NCBI GenBank assembly: GCA_026417135.1
Contig: JAOADV010000001.1
Span: 1-64,000, forward strand
Direction of reading: 5' to 3'
Source of the DNA: Ignavibacteria bacterium
GTDB lineage: Bacteria > Bacteroidota > Ignavibacteria > Kapaibacteriales > UBA2268
Length of the DNA stretch: 64,000 bases
Part shown: positions 26,057 through 34,937 of the stretch, in pieces
Numbering within the stretch: the stretch's first letter is position 1
How the letters are laid out: the number at the start of each line of letters is the position of its first letter
Made by a program: the position numbers and the translations under genes
The notes under the pieces: generated by a model
The model's input: the letters and a program-made list of their open reading frames with translations, nothing else
Told to the model about the DNA's origin: nothing
Database searches by the model: none

Positions 26057-28114
26057 CTAAGTGAGTTTTTCAAAAATTTCACTAAAGAACTTAACCACAT
26101 TTGTGCGAAGATGAATAAAGTAATCCACACCTGCATCTTTATATTCTTCTTGAAGGTCTTTGGGCAAACCAGCAAGAACACATAAAATTGAAGGATTTTC
26201 TTTCTTGACTTTTTTTGCAAGCTCGGGTACAAAACTGGGATAAAGGTCGTCCGAAGAGCAAAAAACAACAATCTTTGGAGAATGATGAAGAATAAAATTA
26301 AAAGAATCTTCAAGGTCATTGAAGCCTATATTTGGAGCAATAACCTCAAACCCAACCAACAAAAAGAAATCTTTTGAAAACTCAACTCTTGGCATATATT
26401 CCGAAAGCTTTCCAAATGGCAAAAGCAAAACTTTTGGAACAATGTTCCGTTTGTTTAAATTTTTCGTTCTTTCTCTAAGATTTTCGAAAACTTCTGCTTC
26501 GCGATAAATTTTCAATTTCTTAACTTGTTTATTATAATCGGCATTAGATTCTTTAAACAAAAACAAAGGATGGCGCCTACGAATAAGCTCCAAAAGTTTA
26601 TCTTTGGACTCTTCTTCGCCTTCTAAGTAACTTGAAATATCGATGTTTTCCGCCACAAAAGTGGAGAATAAATCCCTTTTTTCGCGAACAAGCCTATTAA
26701 CTTTCTCTAAGTATAAATTAACATCGACATCCTCAATTTTGTCTTCAACATAAGGGAACTTGTTAACCCCAACTCGTATAGTTTTCCTTTCTGCCATATC
26801 TGATTCTCGCTTGGCAACGATATTGGCTATCTCATCTTGGACAATGCCATTAATTACCGATTTCAAAAAACCCCCGTTTTGTTCGAGTCTTTTAAAAACT
26901 TCGAGAGATTGCCTAGCCAATTCGAATGTTAAAGACTCCAAATACCAAGAACCTGCTACTGGGTCGATAGTATCAATTAAATTGTGCTCTTCGAGCAAAA
27001 CTAATTGTGTGTTCCTTGCATTTCTTAAAGAAAATGGATTTAAAGGATTTACAAGATGGTCAAATGGAAGTACTTCGACATAATCTGCTTCGCCGACGAC
27101 AGAAGCAAAAGTTTCGATAGTATTTCTTAGCATATTGACGTAAATGTCGAGTTTGCTTTTGTTCCTTTGTAAGGTTTGCGTGAAAATCGAGACTCGATAC
27201 GAATCTGGTGCAAGATTAAATTCCTTTAGAATTCTTGCCCAAAGCAAGCGGACTGCTCTTAATTTGGCAATTTCAAAAAAAATCTCTGTCCCAATACTAA
27301 ATTTAAAAATCAACTTAGAAACAACTTCTTCTGGTCTTATTCCCTTTTGCACAAGCAATTTCAAGTACTCCACTGCTTGGCTTAATGCAAATGCAATTTC
27401 TTGAACTGTATTCGAGCCTGCCTCGGCAAAAATTGAAGCATCGACATTTAGAAATTTACTATTTGGAAGAAGTTGAACAAGATTATAAAAAACTCTATAA
27501 ATCTCTTTGTAAAAGTATTCCAAGTCGTTGGGAGCTTCGCCATTGATTAAGATTTTATTAAAAGGAGCATAAAAAAACACTATATCTAAATTCCTTGGGT
27601 TAATACCCTTTTCCGTTAAAAATTGATTTAGGAGTAAAGAGAATAAAACTGGCTGGTTTGTGTGGACGAACAATGAAATTTCCCCCAGATTGACTGTTTC
27701 AAGAAGTTGGTAGAAATCATCAATTGTTTCGATGATAATACCTGGATGTAAAGAAGGTTCATTACTATCGCAATGTTGAACGATTATACCATTTGCCCCA
27801 TTTTCCAGCATTTGCTTAATTATTTTATTTGCCTCTTTTGGGTTTGGTTCTATTACCCTTTGGCAAATTTTCCAGGGTTGAAGAGTATATCCTGTTACCT
27901 TACTACTCCGCAAAAAATTAGGAAGGCCTGGGAACTCATTCTTAATAAATCCAATATTTTCCAAGTCGCTTATCGTATACAAAGGTCTAATCATAAATCC
28001 TTCGTATGTTGGAGTGAAAAGTTTGTCAAAAGGTTTACCTTTTAGAAAAACTTTCGCTTGCCTTTCCCATTCTTCATAAGAAATAGGCTCGAATTCAGAG
28101 AAAAACCTTTCCAT
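26057..28114 (-). CDS. mutA: Methylmalonyl-CoA mutase small (beta) subunit
   Basis: Partner of the catalytic MutB in the B12-dependent conversion of succinyl-CoA and methylmalonyl-CoA. The 685-residue protein has the TIM-barrel N-terminal half of the family (ITQTLQRNKSKLD-type region SIFTQTLQRN, then EVLPFDHLVNP, ARNTQLVLLEE, DPVAGSWYLE). The C-terminal flavodoxin-like half (about 560-685) lacks the DxHxxG cobalamin-binding motif, which is the hallmark of the non-catalytic small subunit. The ATG at 28114 is chosen, because the upstream TTG at 28135 would fall at the predicted transcription start. mutB is not nearby; the epimerase gene mce lies in this window, about 32 kb away. Confidence 0.88.
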   Translation of the reverse strand: MERFFSEFEPISYEEWERQAKVFLKGKPFDKLFTPTYEGFMIRPLYTISDLENIGFIKNEFPGLPNFLRSSKVTGYTLQPWKICQRVIEPNPKEANKIIKQMLENGANGIIVQHCDSNEPSLHPGIIIETIDDFYQLLETVNLGEISLFVHTNQPVLFSLLLNQFLTEKGINPRNLDIVFFYAPFNKILINGEAPNDLEYFYKEIYRVFYNLVQLLPNSKFLNVDASIFAEAGSNTVQEIAFALSQAVEYLKLLVQKGIRPEEVVSKLIFKFSIGTEIFFEIAKLRAVRLLWARILKEFNLAPDSYRVSIFTQTLQRNKSKLDIYVNMLRNTIETFASVVGEADYVEVLPFDHLVNPLNPFSLRNARNTQLVLLEEHNLIDTIDPVAGSWYLESLTFELARQSLEVFKRLEQNGGFLKSVINGIVQDEIANIVAKRESDMAERKTIRVGVNKFPYVEDKIEDVDVNLYLEKVNRLVREKRDLFSTFVAENIDISSYLEGEEESKDKLLELIRRRHPLFLFKESNADYNKQVKKLKIYREAEVFENLRERTKNLNKRNIVPKVLLLPFGKLSEYMPRVEFSKDFFLLVGFEVIAPNIGFNDLEDSFNFILHHSPKIVVFCSSDDLYPSFVPELAKKVKKENPSILCVLAGLPKDLQEEYKDAGVDYFIHLRTNVVKFFSEIFEKLT

Positions 28115-28140
28115 TTTTTCTAAATGATATTTCAAAAAAG

Positions 28141-28148
28141 CAAAATTA
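28141..28148 (-). promoter_or_regulatory. -7 promoter box for mutA
   Basis: TAATTTTG on the minus strand, an exact TAnnTTTG, 27 nt before the ATG at 28114; it decides the start. Confidence 0.5.
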
Positions 28149-28214
28149 CCAAGAAAAATATTGACAATGGAAATATAAAATTATTTGCACCAACAATTTT
28201 TTTATCAAATTAAT

Positions 28215-28222
28215 TAATTTTG
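28215..28222 (+). promoter_or_regulatory. -7 promoter box for the small barrel protein
   Basis: TAATTTTG, an exact TAnnTTTG, 25 nt before the ATG at 28247; it overlaps and so excludes a TTG start at 28220. Confidence 0.5.
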
Positions 28223-28246
28223 TTTTTTTATCAACAAAGGTGTGTT

Positions 28247-28795
28247 ATGATTCGTAAGTTTTTCCTTCTTTCTGCATTGTTTGTATTTTCTACATCTCTG
28301 CTATTTTCACAAGAAACCAAACCAAAAGTTCCAATTCAAACCTGGGGCATTGGTGTAGAAATCCAAACGAGAGACATTTTCGGCGGGACATTAGCTTTTG
28401 CTTTAAACGCAGATATGCACATTGGCTTAAACTTAGGATTATTATTCGACGACATCGCAAGTAGCTCAAGCAGCGGTGTTTCCACTTATTTAACTTTCGG
28501 TCCATTTCTTAAATACTTCATTTCTACAATGAGAGTTCGTTCATTTTACCCTTACATAAAGACCCAGTTTCTTGTATCGACTGAATCAATCGCCTATAAG
28601 GACCCGTTCACTTCTACCACCAAACGAAAAACCGAAACTGAAACCAAAGTTATTGGCTTCTTTGGTTCAGAATGGTTTCCTATCCCTTCGTTTGGAATTT
28701 ATGGTGGATTAAGAGTTATTGAAATAAACCTCGACCCCTTTGCAATAGGCTTTGGAACTGGCGGTGTTACGATTGGCGTTGAATGGTTCTTTTAA
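28247..28795 (+). CDS. Small outer-membrane beta-barrel protein, function unknown
   Basis: The 182-residue protein has a signal peptide (MIRKFFLLSALFVFSTSLLFS) and a short linker. The rest alternates glycine and aromatic residues in strand-like runs (GGTLAFALNADMHIGLNLGL, FGPFLKYF, FGTGGVTIGVEWFF). It ends in a terminal Phe, the usual signal for insertion by the BAM machinery; six to eight strands fit the length (OmpW/OmpX-sized). The ATG at 28247 has AAAGG 6 nt upstream. No specific family recognised. It is a single gene between divergent mutA and a convergent lipoprotein gene. Confidence 0.7.
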   Translation: MIRKFFLLSALFVFSTSLLFSQETKPKVPIQTWGIGVEIQTRDIFGGTLAFALNADMHIGLNLGLLFDDIASSSSSGVSTYLTFGPFLKYFISTMRVRSFYPYIKTQFLVSTESIAYKDPFTSTTKRKTETETKVIGFFGSEWFPIPSFGIYGGLRVIEINLDPFAIGFGTGGVTIGVEWFF

Positions 28796-28829
28796 AATAT
28801 TTGATTGTCAATTCGACTTACAAAAAAAT

Positions 28830-29249
28830 TTATCTCATTATCTCTTCGAACCTGAGAATAAACCACTGGTCATCTAACTGCTTAGTTAGAAAATAGTACT
28901 CGAAAATATAGTCAAATTCAACTAAAACTCTGTGCTCTGCTAAGCTGAGAGTATCAACTTTAAAATGTGTTATAGAACGAGACGAAATTAAGCTCGAAAG
29001 CCGTTTAAGTTTGTCTTCAAGTTCAAAATAATTATCGGTGCTTATATTCGTTGTATTGCTGAGAAATAATTTTGTCGCTCCTAAAAAGTTGTTTTTCTCC
29101 AATTCTTTCTTCAACAAAATTACAACTCCAATTGATTTTGCTGGGTCGGGACTATGATTTGTTGGAGCTTTTTCGGTTATCCTTATCAACTCGCATCCGA
29201 TAAATAAAAGAAAGAGTAACGACATAAAAAATATTAAAAGAGTTCTCAT
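28830..29249 (-). CDS. Small lipoprotein, function unknown
   Basis: The 139-residue protein has a signal peptide ending in the lipobox LLFIGC with lipidation at Cys19. The mature part, about 120 residues, has an NTF2-like or SnoaL-like feel (VLVEFDYIFEYYFLTKQLDDQWFI near the C-terminus, read in two strands), but I do not assign a family. Its ATG overlaps the stop of the upstream hydrolase gene by 4 bp (ATGA), so the two are translationally coupled. Last gene of the ATP-grasp / M28 / hydrolase / lipoprotein operon. Confidence 0.7.
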   Translation of the reverse strand: MRTLLIFFMSLLFLLFIGCELIRITEKAPTNHSPDPAKSIGVVILLKKELEKNNFLGATKLFLSNTTNISTDNYFELEDKLKRLSSLISSRSITHFKVDTLSLAEHRVLVEFDYIFEYYFLTKQLDDQWFILRFEEIMR

Positions 29250-30157
29250 CGAGTTAGGAATTCAATTGTTAATGAAATAACAAGTTCAAGCGATTCTGAT
29301 GAAGTCCTAAATGGATGCTCAATCCCAAAAGTATGACCAGCGTTGGCTATTATATTAAGTTCTATCAAAGGGTTGATGGCAAGCGCAATAGCCTTTTGTA
29401 TTTCTTTAAGAGGAACTGTCAAATCTTCGGAACCATGCACAAATAGAGTAGGAATAGAAATGTTTTGGAGAAAACGCTCGATGTAATATCCATTGTCAAT
29501 TAAATCCTTATAGTAAGAAAAATTTAATTTTAATTCTTGACCAGTTCGGCTATTTTCGAAAGTTAATGCGCCTTTCGTTTCCCACTCAGCAATTTGTCTT
29601 TTTGTGTAACGAAAGAAAGTCCCAACAGCTCCAATAAGAACTAATTTAGTGATTTTAGGGTACTTAGCAGTATAAATTGACGAGATTCCACCACCAAGAG
29701 ATTGTCCTATTAAGAACAACCTTTTTGAATCAACAAAAGAATATAAATCTACAGGGAAAATTTCTTTTGTTACAGTTTTAGTAATTAGAAAATTTAACTC
29801 TTCCAACGCACCAGAAATTGTAAAAGATGCGAATTTTTCTACGTTTGTAAACCATTCAGTTTGTGGGTCAACTTCATCAGTAGAAAAATTAAAAACAATT
29901 GAAATCATTTTCTGTAAAGCAATCCGTTCAGCGAAATATGGTAAAAATCCCCAGTTTTTATGCCCAGTGAATCCATGAACAAAAATTACTATTGGAAGAG
30001 CTTCGTCTAAAAAATTTGGACAGAAACGAATGTCCCCAATAATTTTTTTATTATTATCCGAAACTATCTCAAATTCGAATTGAGTAATTTGTGTTTCTAC
30101 ACGTGTTCTTGAATTAACGGGAGACAAGTTTGACCTTAAAAGAGATTTCCTTTCCAT
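29246..30157 (-). CDS. Alpha/beta-hydrolase (esterase/peptidase-like)
   Basis: About 303 residues. An oxyanion-hole segment VIFVHGFTGHKNW (near residue 57) is followed by the nucleophile elbow GQSLGGG with its Ser. The Asp of the triad is in HGSEDLTVP and the His in NAGHTFGIEHP, so a complete Ser-Asp-His triad is visible. There is no signal peptide, so it is cytosolic and probably an esterase, acyl-hydrolase or prolyl-peptidase-like enzyme. The ATG at 30157 lies 44 bp inside the end of the M28 gene; a TTG at 30127 would reduce that overlap, and the true start is uncertain. Confidence 0.8.
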   Translation of the reverse strand: MERKSLLRSNLSPVNSRTRVETQITQFEFEIVSDNNKKIIGDIRFCPNFLDEALPIVIFVHGFTGHKNWGFLPYFAERIALQKMISIVFNFSTDEVDPQTEWFTNVEKFASFTISGALEELNFLITKTVTKEIFPVDLYSFVDSKRLFLIGQSLGGGISSIYTAKYPKITKLVLIGAVGTFFRYTKRQIAEWETKGALTFENSRTGQELKLNFSYYKDLIDNGYYIERFLQNISIPTLFVHGSEDLTVPLKEIQKAIALAINPLIELNIIANAGHTFGIEHPFRTSSESLELVISLTIEFLTR

Positions 30158-31943
30158 CTCGAATGACAATTACCTCAACTACATCATTAGGCTTAAACTC
30201 ACGCAACAAATATGTTAAATCTTGCAAATTTTTTACATTTTTTCCACCAAATTTAGTAATTATATCGTCGCCTTTTAGACCAGCCTTTTCAGCTGGACTT
30301 CCGGGACTAACACCAGTAATTCTTAAGCCCAAGGGATTATCCTCGAAATTTGGAATAATACCAAACCAAACTTTAGCATAACCTGGGGCACCATTTCTAT
30401 CGTTTTTTTTCTCGACAGGGACCACAATATAGTCTGGCTTTTCGTAAGAATTACCGTATCTTTCAAGTATTTTATAAGCAAAATTGACCACTTTTTCTAT
30501 TCCGTCGCAATTAATTTTTTCTGCATCATCGGTAGGTAAATGATAATCGCTATGCGCACCAGTAAATAGGAACAAAACTGGAACTTTTGCAGCATAGAAC
30601 GAGGCGTGGTCGCTTGGTCCATATCCTTCGGAACCTTTAGAAAGAAGAAGTGTATCTAATAATGCAAGGGAATCGATAACTTTATCGAATGTAGTTGAAG
30701 AACCAGTCCCAAAAACGTTAAGTTTATTCCCTTGCATTCTTCCCACCATATCAAAATTTATCATCAAGACGGTGCTTTCAATTGGTTTAAGAGAATTTTT
30801 TACATAATAAGACGAACCTCGCAGGCCTTCCTCTTCAGCATTAAAAGCAATAAAAATAACAGAACGTTTTAGCGGGTTCCTACTGACTTTCTCTGCCAAA
30901 GATAACAAAGCGGAAACTCCAGAAGCATTGTCGTCAGCACCATTGTGAATTTGTGGGACACGGCCCCGATAAAGACTATTCTCCGAGCCCCATCCAAGAT
31001 GGTCAAAGTGAGCACCAACAACAATATACTCATTCTTTAACACTTGGTCAGTGCCATTCACCATCCCGACAATATTCGGTATTTCAACTGTTTCCTTCTC
31101 TAAACTTACAGAAATAGTAATTTTAGTATCGGGTATTAGAAAACTTTTGGGTTTTTTAGTTTTTTGCATTTCCATCTCTACTGGGTACAAGTTCGCATAT
31201 TTAGGGAAAAATTTAGCGATTTCTGTTCGTTTTGCTTGAATTGCTAATATGCCCGAGGATTTAGTTAAAGATGATATTCGCAAAGGGTAAAAAACGTTTG
31301 CAGAATCACTTTGGACTTTTACGAAAATAATTCCAATCGCACCATGTTCTCTTGCATTCATTGCTTTGTAGCTTAATTTCGAGTATGGTAAAAATCTTTC
31401 ATCTTTGGGTTGTCCCTCTGCCGAATCTGTCAGAACTATAACAATTTTCCCAGTAACATCTATACCCTCGTAGTCGTCGTAACCAATATCTTTTGCTGTA
31501 ATTCCATAACCAGCAAAAACAACTTCTGCTGTGATGGTCCCATTCTCACTTAAAGGCATTGGTTGAAACTCTTCGCCTACATTCCACTTTTTGGGTATAC
31601 TTTTCCACATTTCCCGAGGAATTCCCGGTCGTTCAATAAGTTTTTCCCAAATCACATAATTTTCGTCCTTAAGCTTGAATCGAACTGGAAACGAAAAATT
31701 CTGACGGTAAGAACCATTTTTTAAGGGGATTAGGCCAAAAGAACCAAATTTTTGCTCAATAAACTCAGCTGCTTTATAATTACCGGGTGTTCCGGGATAT
31801 CTACCTTCTAACTCGTCGGAAGCAAGAAAGCGAATGTAGTTAGCGATTTTTAACGCTTCGTCTGTGGTTGCCAGTTGCGAAAAGGAGTAGCAAGAAAGAG
31901 AAATTAAAAAAACAGCATTTAGAAAAAATTTTATTGTTTTCAT
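30114..31943 (-). CDS. Exported M28-family zinc aminopeptidase with PA and PDZ domains
   Basis: The 609 residues are a signal peptide (MKTIKFFLNAVFLISLSCYSFS), a PA domain in the insert (VFAGYGITAKDIGYDDYEG, about 145-260), the M28 catalytic domain (about 310-530) and a C-terminal PDZ domain (about 535-609, GSPAEKAGLKGDDIITKFGG). The zinc and catalytic residues can be read: His in GAHFDHLG, Asp in HNGADDNASG, Glu-Glu in NAEEEG, Asp in NFDMVG and His in DYHLPTDD. It should remove N-terminal residues from peptides in the periplasm or outside the cell. It lies one base after the ATP-grasp gene and overlaps the hydrolase gene. Confidence 0.9.
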   Translation of the reverse strand: MKTIKFFLNAVFLISLSCYSFSQLATTDEALKIANYIRFLASDELEGRYPGTPGNYKAAEFIEQKFGSFGLIPLKNGSYRQNFSFPVRFKLKDENYVIWEKLIERPGIPREMWKSIPKKWNVGEEFQPMPLSENGTITAEVVFAGYGITAKDIGYDDYEGIDVTGKIVIVLTDSAEGQPKDERFLPYSKLSYKAMNAREHGAIGIIFVKVQSDSANVFYPLRISSLTKSSGILAIQAKRTEIAKFFPKYANLYPVEMEMQKTKKPKSFLIPDTKITISVSLEKETVEIPNIVGMVNGTDQVLKNEYIVVGAHFDHLGWGSENSLYRGRVPQIHNGADDNASGVSALLSLAEKVSRNPLKRSVIFIAFNAEEEGLRGSSYYVKNSLKPIESTVLMINFDMVGRMQGNKLNVFGTGSSTTFDKVIDSLALLDTLLLSKGSEGYGPSDHASFYAAKVPVLFLFTGAHSDYHLPTDDAEKINCDGIEKVVNFAYKILERYGNSYEKPDYIVVPVEKKNDRNGAPGYAKVWFGIIPNFEDNPLGLRITGVSPGSPAEKAGLKGDDIITKFGGKNVKNLQDLTYLLREFKPNDVVEVIVIRDGKEISFKVKLVSR

Positions 31944-31944
31944 A

Positions 31945-32895
31945 TTATTTACCCAAATTATTTTTTCGATTTAATATGTTATGCCACGGCGTTTTATAGT
32001 TAGGAGTTTTAGGATTTTCTGCAACAGAAATAAGAAAATCGCTTGTGTTGATAACAAGCCATTTATAATCTTCATCTGAAATACTATTTCTTTCGAGCCG
32101 TGGTGCAGTATTGTAGAAATTTATGACATAAACATCATTATTCTCTAAAATCCCAAAATCAATTGAATTAAAATCTAAGTCGAATGCATTACAAATTAAC
32201 AAAGAAGTTTCTTCTAAATTTTTACGAAGTTCCGTGTCCAATTTAACTTCTTCTTTAGAATATCTTGAATTGAATGGTTTGTCTGGGTCGTAGGTAAAAA
32301 TCTTGATGTACTTTTTTCCAATAACAAAAACACGATAGTACGATGAACAATCTAAGGATTGCTGCGCAATCATTTGATGTGAACCAGTTGCATCGTATGC
32401 TGAGAAAAATTCCATTGGATTATAAACTTTGTAAGAATACCCAAATGCGGAAACGGAATTTTGTCTTAAAAACATAGGAAAACCAATATGGTCGAATAAC
32501 TGGCTCCAATTAAGAGGGTAAATTAAGTTTTTGTATGTTTCAGACGTTGTTCCTTCGGAATGTAGTTTTGTTGGGATTAAAGCTACATTAGGACACTTAA
32601 CCCCCAATTTTTTTGCAACAGAGTACTGAAAAAACATATCTTCTAGACATTTCAAATATGGATTATTAATAACTGTAACGCCAGAAAGTGCAACGGTTTT
32701 TAAAATAGATTGATACATTGGAACTTCGTGGCTAACTCTATCGAAAATAATATCGTATTCTAAAGCCTCGTTCAGCTTAAAAAAACCAATTTTAATTAGT
32801 TCTGCTTTAATTTCTTTCTCCATTGCATTGATATAATCCATCAAAGAAAATGGAAAATCTGATTCACTTCCTAAAAGGATTCCAATTTTTTTCAT
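31945..32895 (-). CDS. ATP-grasp ligase-like protein, substrate unknown
   Basis: The 316-residue protein resembles the RimK/glutathione-synthase-type ATP-grasp group. The N-terminal preATP-grasp region (GILLGSESDFPFSL) leads to DRVSHEVPMYQSIL and TVINNPYLKCLEDMFFQY, as I recall from a conserved family of uncharacterised ATP-grasp proteins. The segments GFPMFLRQNS and DFGILENNDVYVINFYNTAP resemble the lysine and metal-binding strands of the ATP site. It should join a carboxylate to an amine or thiol using ATP. Its coupling to an exported peptidase and a hydrolase hints at peptide-like chemistry, but that is inference. Confidence 0.7.
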   Translation of the reverse strand: MKKIGILLGSESDFPFSLMDYINAMEKEIKAELIKIGFFKLNEALEYDIIFDRVSHEVPMYQSILKTVALSGVTVINNPYLKCLEDMFFQYSVAKKLGVKCPNVALIPTKLHSEGTTSETYKNLIYPLNWSQLFDHIGFPMFLRQNSVSAFGYSYKVYNPMEFFSAYDATGSHQMIAQQSLDCSSYYRVFVIGKKYIKIFTYDPDKPFNSRYSKEEVKLDTELRKNLEETSLLICNAFDLDFNSIDFGILENNDVYVINFYNTAPRLERNSISDEDYKWLVINTSDFLISVAENPKTPNYKTPWHNILNRKNNLGK

Positions 32896-32917
32896 CGAAT
32901 TACCCTAATTATTTTTT

Positions 32918-32925
32918 CAAAATTA
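32918..32925 (-). promoter_or_regulatory. -7 promoter box for the ATP-grasp operon
   Basis: TAATTTTG on the minus strand, an exact TAnnTTTG, 23 nt upstream of the ATG at 32895. Confidence 0.45.
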
Positions 32926-33030
32926 AAGAAGAAAATTCAAAATATTCTTATGAAAAGAAAAAAATAATGCTTTCCAAGTTCATATTCACTTTGGGAACAT
33001 TTGATTGTTTTAAAATTGAAAAAATTTATA

Positions 33031-33038
33031 TAATTTTG
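33031..33038 (+). promoter_or_regulatory. -7 promoter box for the tRNA-Ala/tRNA-Asp pair
   Basis: TAATTTTG, an exact TAnnTTTG, about 32 nt upstream of the tRNA-Ala 5' end. Confidence 0.4.
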
Positions 33039-33069
33039 AATTTTAAAATAACGCGGAAAAAAATGATTT

Positions 33070-33142
<73 letters not shown>

Positions 33143-33146
33143 CTTT

Positions 33147-33221
33147 GGGGTCGTAGCTCAGTATGGTTAGAGCGCCAGTCTGTCACACTGGAGGTCGCGA
33201 GTTCGAGCCTCGTCGGCCCCG
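33147..33221 (+). tRNA. tRNA-Asp (anticodon GTC)
   Basis: Acceptor GGGGTCG pairs with CGGCCCC; anticodon stem CCAGT/ACTGG with loop CTGTCAC (anticodon GTC); discriminator G, the aspartate identity base. It follows tRNA-Ala after only 4 nt, so the two are co-transcribed. Confidence 0.95.
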
Positions 33222-33664
33222 CTTCCATACAAATTACTTCCTAAGATTATTATTTCAAAGAATTTAGTTTCCTGCAATTTTTTAACTCAATAAATTTAGA
33301 CTAACCTCTTCGAGAATTATGTTAAATTACTAAATGTAAAGTTTATTGCTATAAATTCACTTTGAAGGCAGATTCCTAAATATACAAAAAAAAATTGTTT
33401 CCAGACTCTTTTATGAATCAGCAACAAAATCCCTAAGTCTAAATTAAGCTTTTGCAACTTGAACAGAAGATAATTTGTTTGTAAACGAACTCGCTGTCTA
33501 AACCCTCAAAGCAAATTTTTAAACTAAGAATTGAATTTTTGAAAATTAATGAATAAGCTTCTAAATTACAGATGTATCCAGAAATCTGAATATCTGTTCA
33601 ATGCTTTAAAAATATACTTACTGTAGTAAAATTGTTTCGAAAAATTTTATGTGATTCGATTTAC
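33222..33664. other. 443-bp AT-rich intergenic region with no recognised gene
   Basis: Between tRNA-Asp and the end of serC. All frames are short or broken, no cloverleaf or conserved RNA pattern was found, and the only structure is the weak hairpin near serC. It may hold decayed sequence or the 3' regions of the flanking transcripts. Confidence 0.5.
33627..33649 (-). terminator. Weak AT-rich hairpin downstream of serC
   Basis: TAAAATT (33627-33633) and AATTTTA (33643-33649) can pair around a 9-nt loop, just past the serC stop. The stem contains only A-T pairs; possible terminator. Confidence 0.25.
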
Positions 33665-34750
33665 CTATCTGTTTTCTTTTGTAAATTCTTCCATAAACTT
33701 TACTAAATCTTCAATCCATTCAATCGGACAAGCATTATAGGATGATACTCGAATTCCCCCAACACTTCTGTGACCTTTAAGATTTGTCATATTGTGTTTG
33801 CTTTTTGCCTCCTCGACAAATTTGTTTTCAAGTTCGGGCGTTGGTAAATTGACGACAATATTCATTAGCGAACGGTCTTCTTTATTTTTGACTGGGGTTA
33901 TCCAAAAATCTGAATTAGCATCGAAGAAATCATACAAGAGATTAGCTTTTTTTAAATTAGTTTGATAAACGGCTTCGACTCCTCCTTGCTTTTTTATCCA
34001 TTTTAATGTTCGGTTAACAACAAAAATATTTACACAAGGTGGAGTGTTGAACAGTGAATTTTCTTTGACGTGAGTAGAATAATTGAGCATAGTAGCAACA
34101 TTAGGATTTCCTTTTTCCTCGAGCCATTTCCTTTTAATTACGACGACAGTAACACCAGCGGGACCAACGTTTTTTTGTGCCCCAGCATATATTAAACTAA
34201 AACGCTTGAAGTCACGGGTAATTCCAAGAAAATCACTAGACATATCTGCAACTAATGGAATATCTCCAGTGTCTGGAATTTCCTTCCATTGAGTTCCAAA
34301 GATTGTATTGTTTGTAGTTATATGAACATAATCGGCATTTGGAGTGAACTTTATATCTTTAGGAATGTAAGTGAAGTTAGCCTCCTCGCTCGAAGCAACA
34401 ACATTGGTTTTTCCAACCCACTGAGCCTCCTTTATTGCTTTTTTCGACCAGTAACCAGTCGAAACATAATCAGCTTGCTCGCGTAGGAAGTTCAACGGCA
34501 CCATAAGAAACTGCAAACTAGCGCCACCTCCTAAGAACAAGACAGCATAGTCATCGGACGACAAACCCATAAGCTCAAGAGTAAGCTGTTGTGTTTCTTT
34601 AATTAATGCATCGAAATCTTTCGAACGATGACTAATTTCCATTATAGAAATGCCCAAGTTGTTAAAATCCAAAACTGCTTTACTTGTTTCCTCCAAAACT
34701 TCAATTGGAAGAACTGCTGGACCCGGTGCAAAGTTATACGCTCTTTTCAT
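33665..34750 (-). CDS. serC: Phosphoserine aminotransferase
   Basis: PLP enzyme converting 3-phosphohydroxypyruvate to phosphoserine (serine synthesis) and acting in the pyridoxal-phosphate pathway. The N-terminus YNFAPGPAVLPIEVLEE and ISIMEISHRSKDF are the family hallmarks; GGGASLQF binds the cofactor phosphate, and Lys193 in GAQKNVGPAG is the Schiff-base lysine. The C-terminal GHRSVGGIRVSSYNA completes the signature. 361 residues is the usual length. It is divergent from hpnC; the shared 157-bp upstream region holds a concentric palindrome. serA and serB are not in the window. Confidence 0.96.
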   Translation of the reverse strand: MKRAYNFAPGPAVLPIEVLEETSKAVLDFNNLGISIMEISHRSKDFDALIKETQQLTLELMGLSSDDYAVLFLGGGASLQFLMVPLNFLREQADYVSTGYWSKKAIKEAQWVGKTNVVASSEEANFTYIPKDIKFTPNADYVHITTNNTIFGTQWKEIPDTGDIPLVADMSSDFLGITRDFKRFSLIYAGAQKNVGPAGVTVVVIKRKWLEEKGNPNVATMLNYSTHVKENSLFNTPPCVNIFVVNRTLKWIKKQGGVEAVYQTNLKKANLLYDFFDANSDFWITPVKNKEDRSLMNIVVNLPTPELENKFVEEAKSKHNMTNLKGHRSVGGIRVSSYNACPIEWIEDLVKFMEEFTKENR

Positions 34751-34814
34751 AAATGACCAAAATAAATTAAGACAATATGCAACTTAATAAATCTACCACG
34801 AAAAACAAAGTGAA

Positions 34815-34849
34815 TACAAAATCTCTACAAATATTGTATTTATTTTGTA
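34815..34849. promoter_or_regulatory. Concentric 35-bp palindrome, operator-like
   Basis: Outer arms TACAAAAT (34815-34822) and ATTTTGTA (34842-34849) share the same centre (34832) as the inner palindrome TACAA-ATA-TTGTA (34826-34838). The TACAA half-sites repeat 11 bp apart on each side, about one helical turn, which is what cooperative binding of a dimeric regulator would need. It lies between divergent serC and hpnC. A cruciform or terminator is a weaker alternative. Confidence 0.45.
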
Positions 34850-34937
34850 GTTATCCCACTCTTTTCCATCTTCAATTGTATTTGAAATTTCCGTTCCGTT
34901 TATTATTTTGTATTTTATTTATTACCACAAATTTATT

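Noticed and set aside
33222-33664. Possible small RNA or decayed gene in the longest gap
   Set aside because: No cloverleaf, conserved RNA pattern or long frame could be supported.
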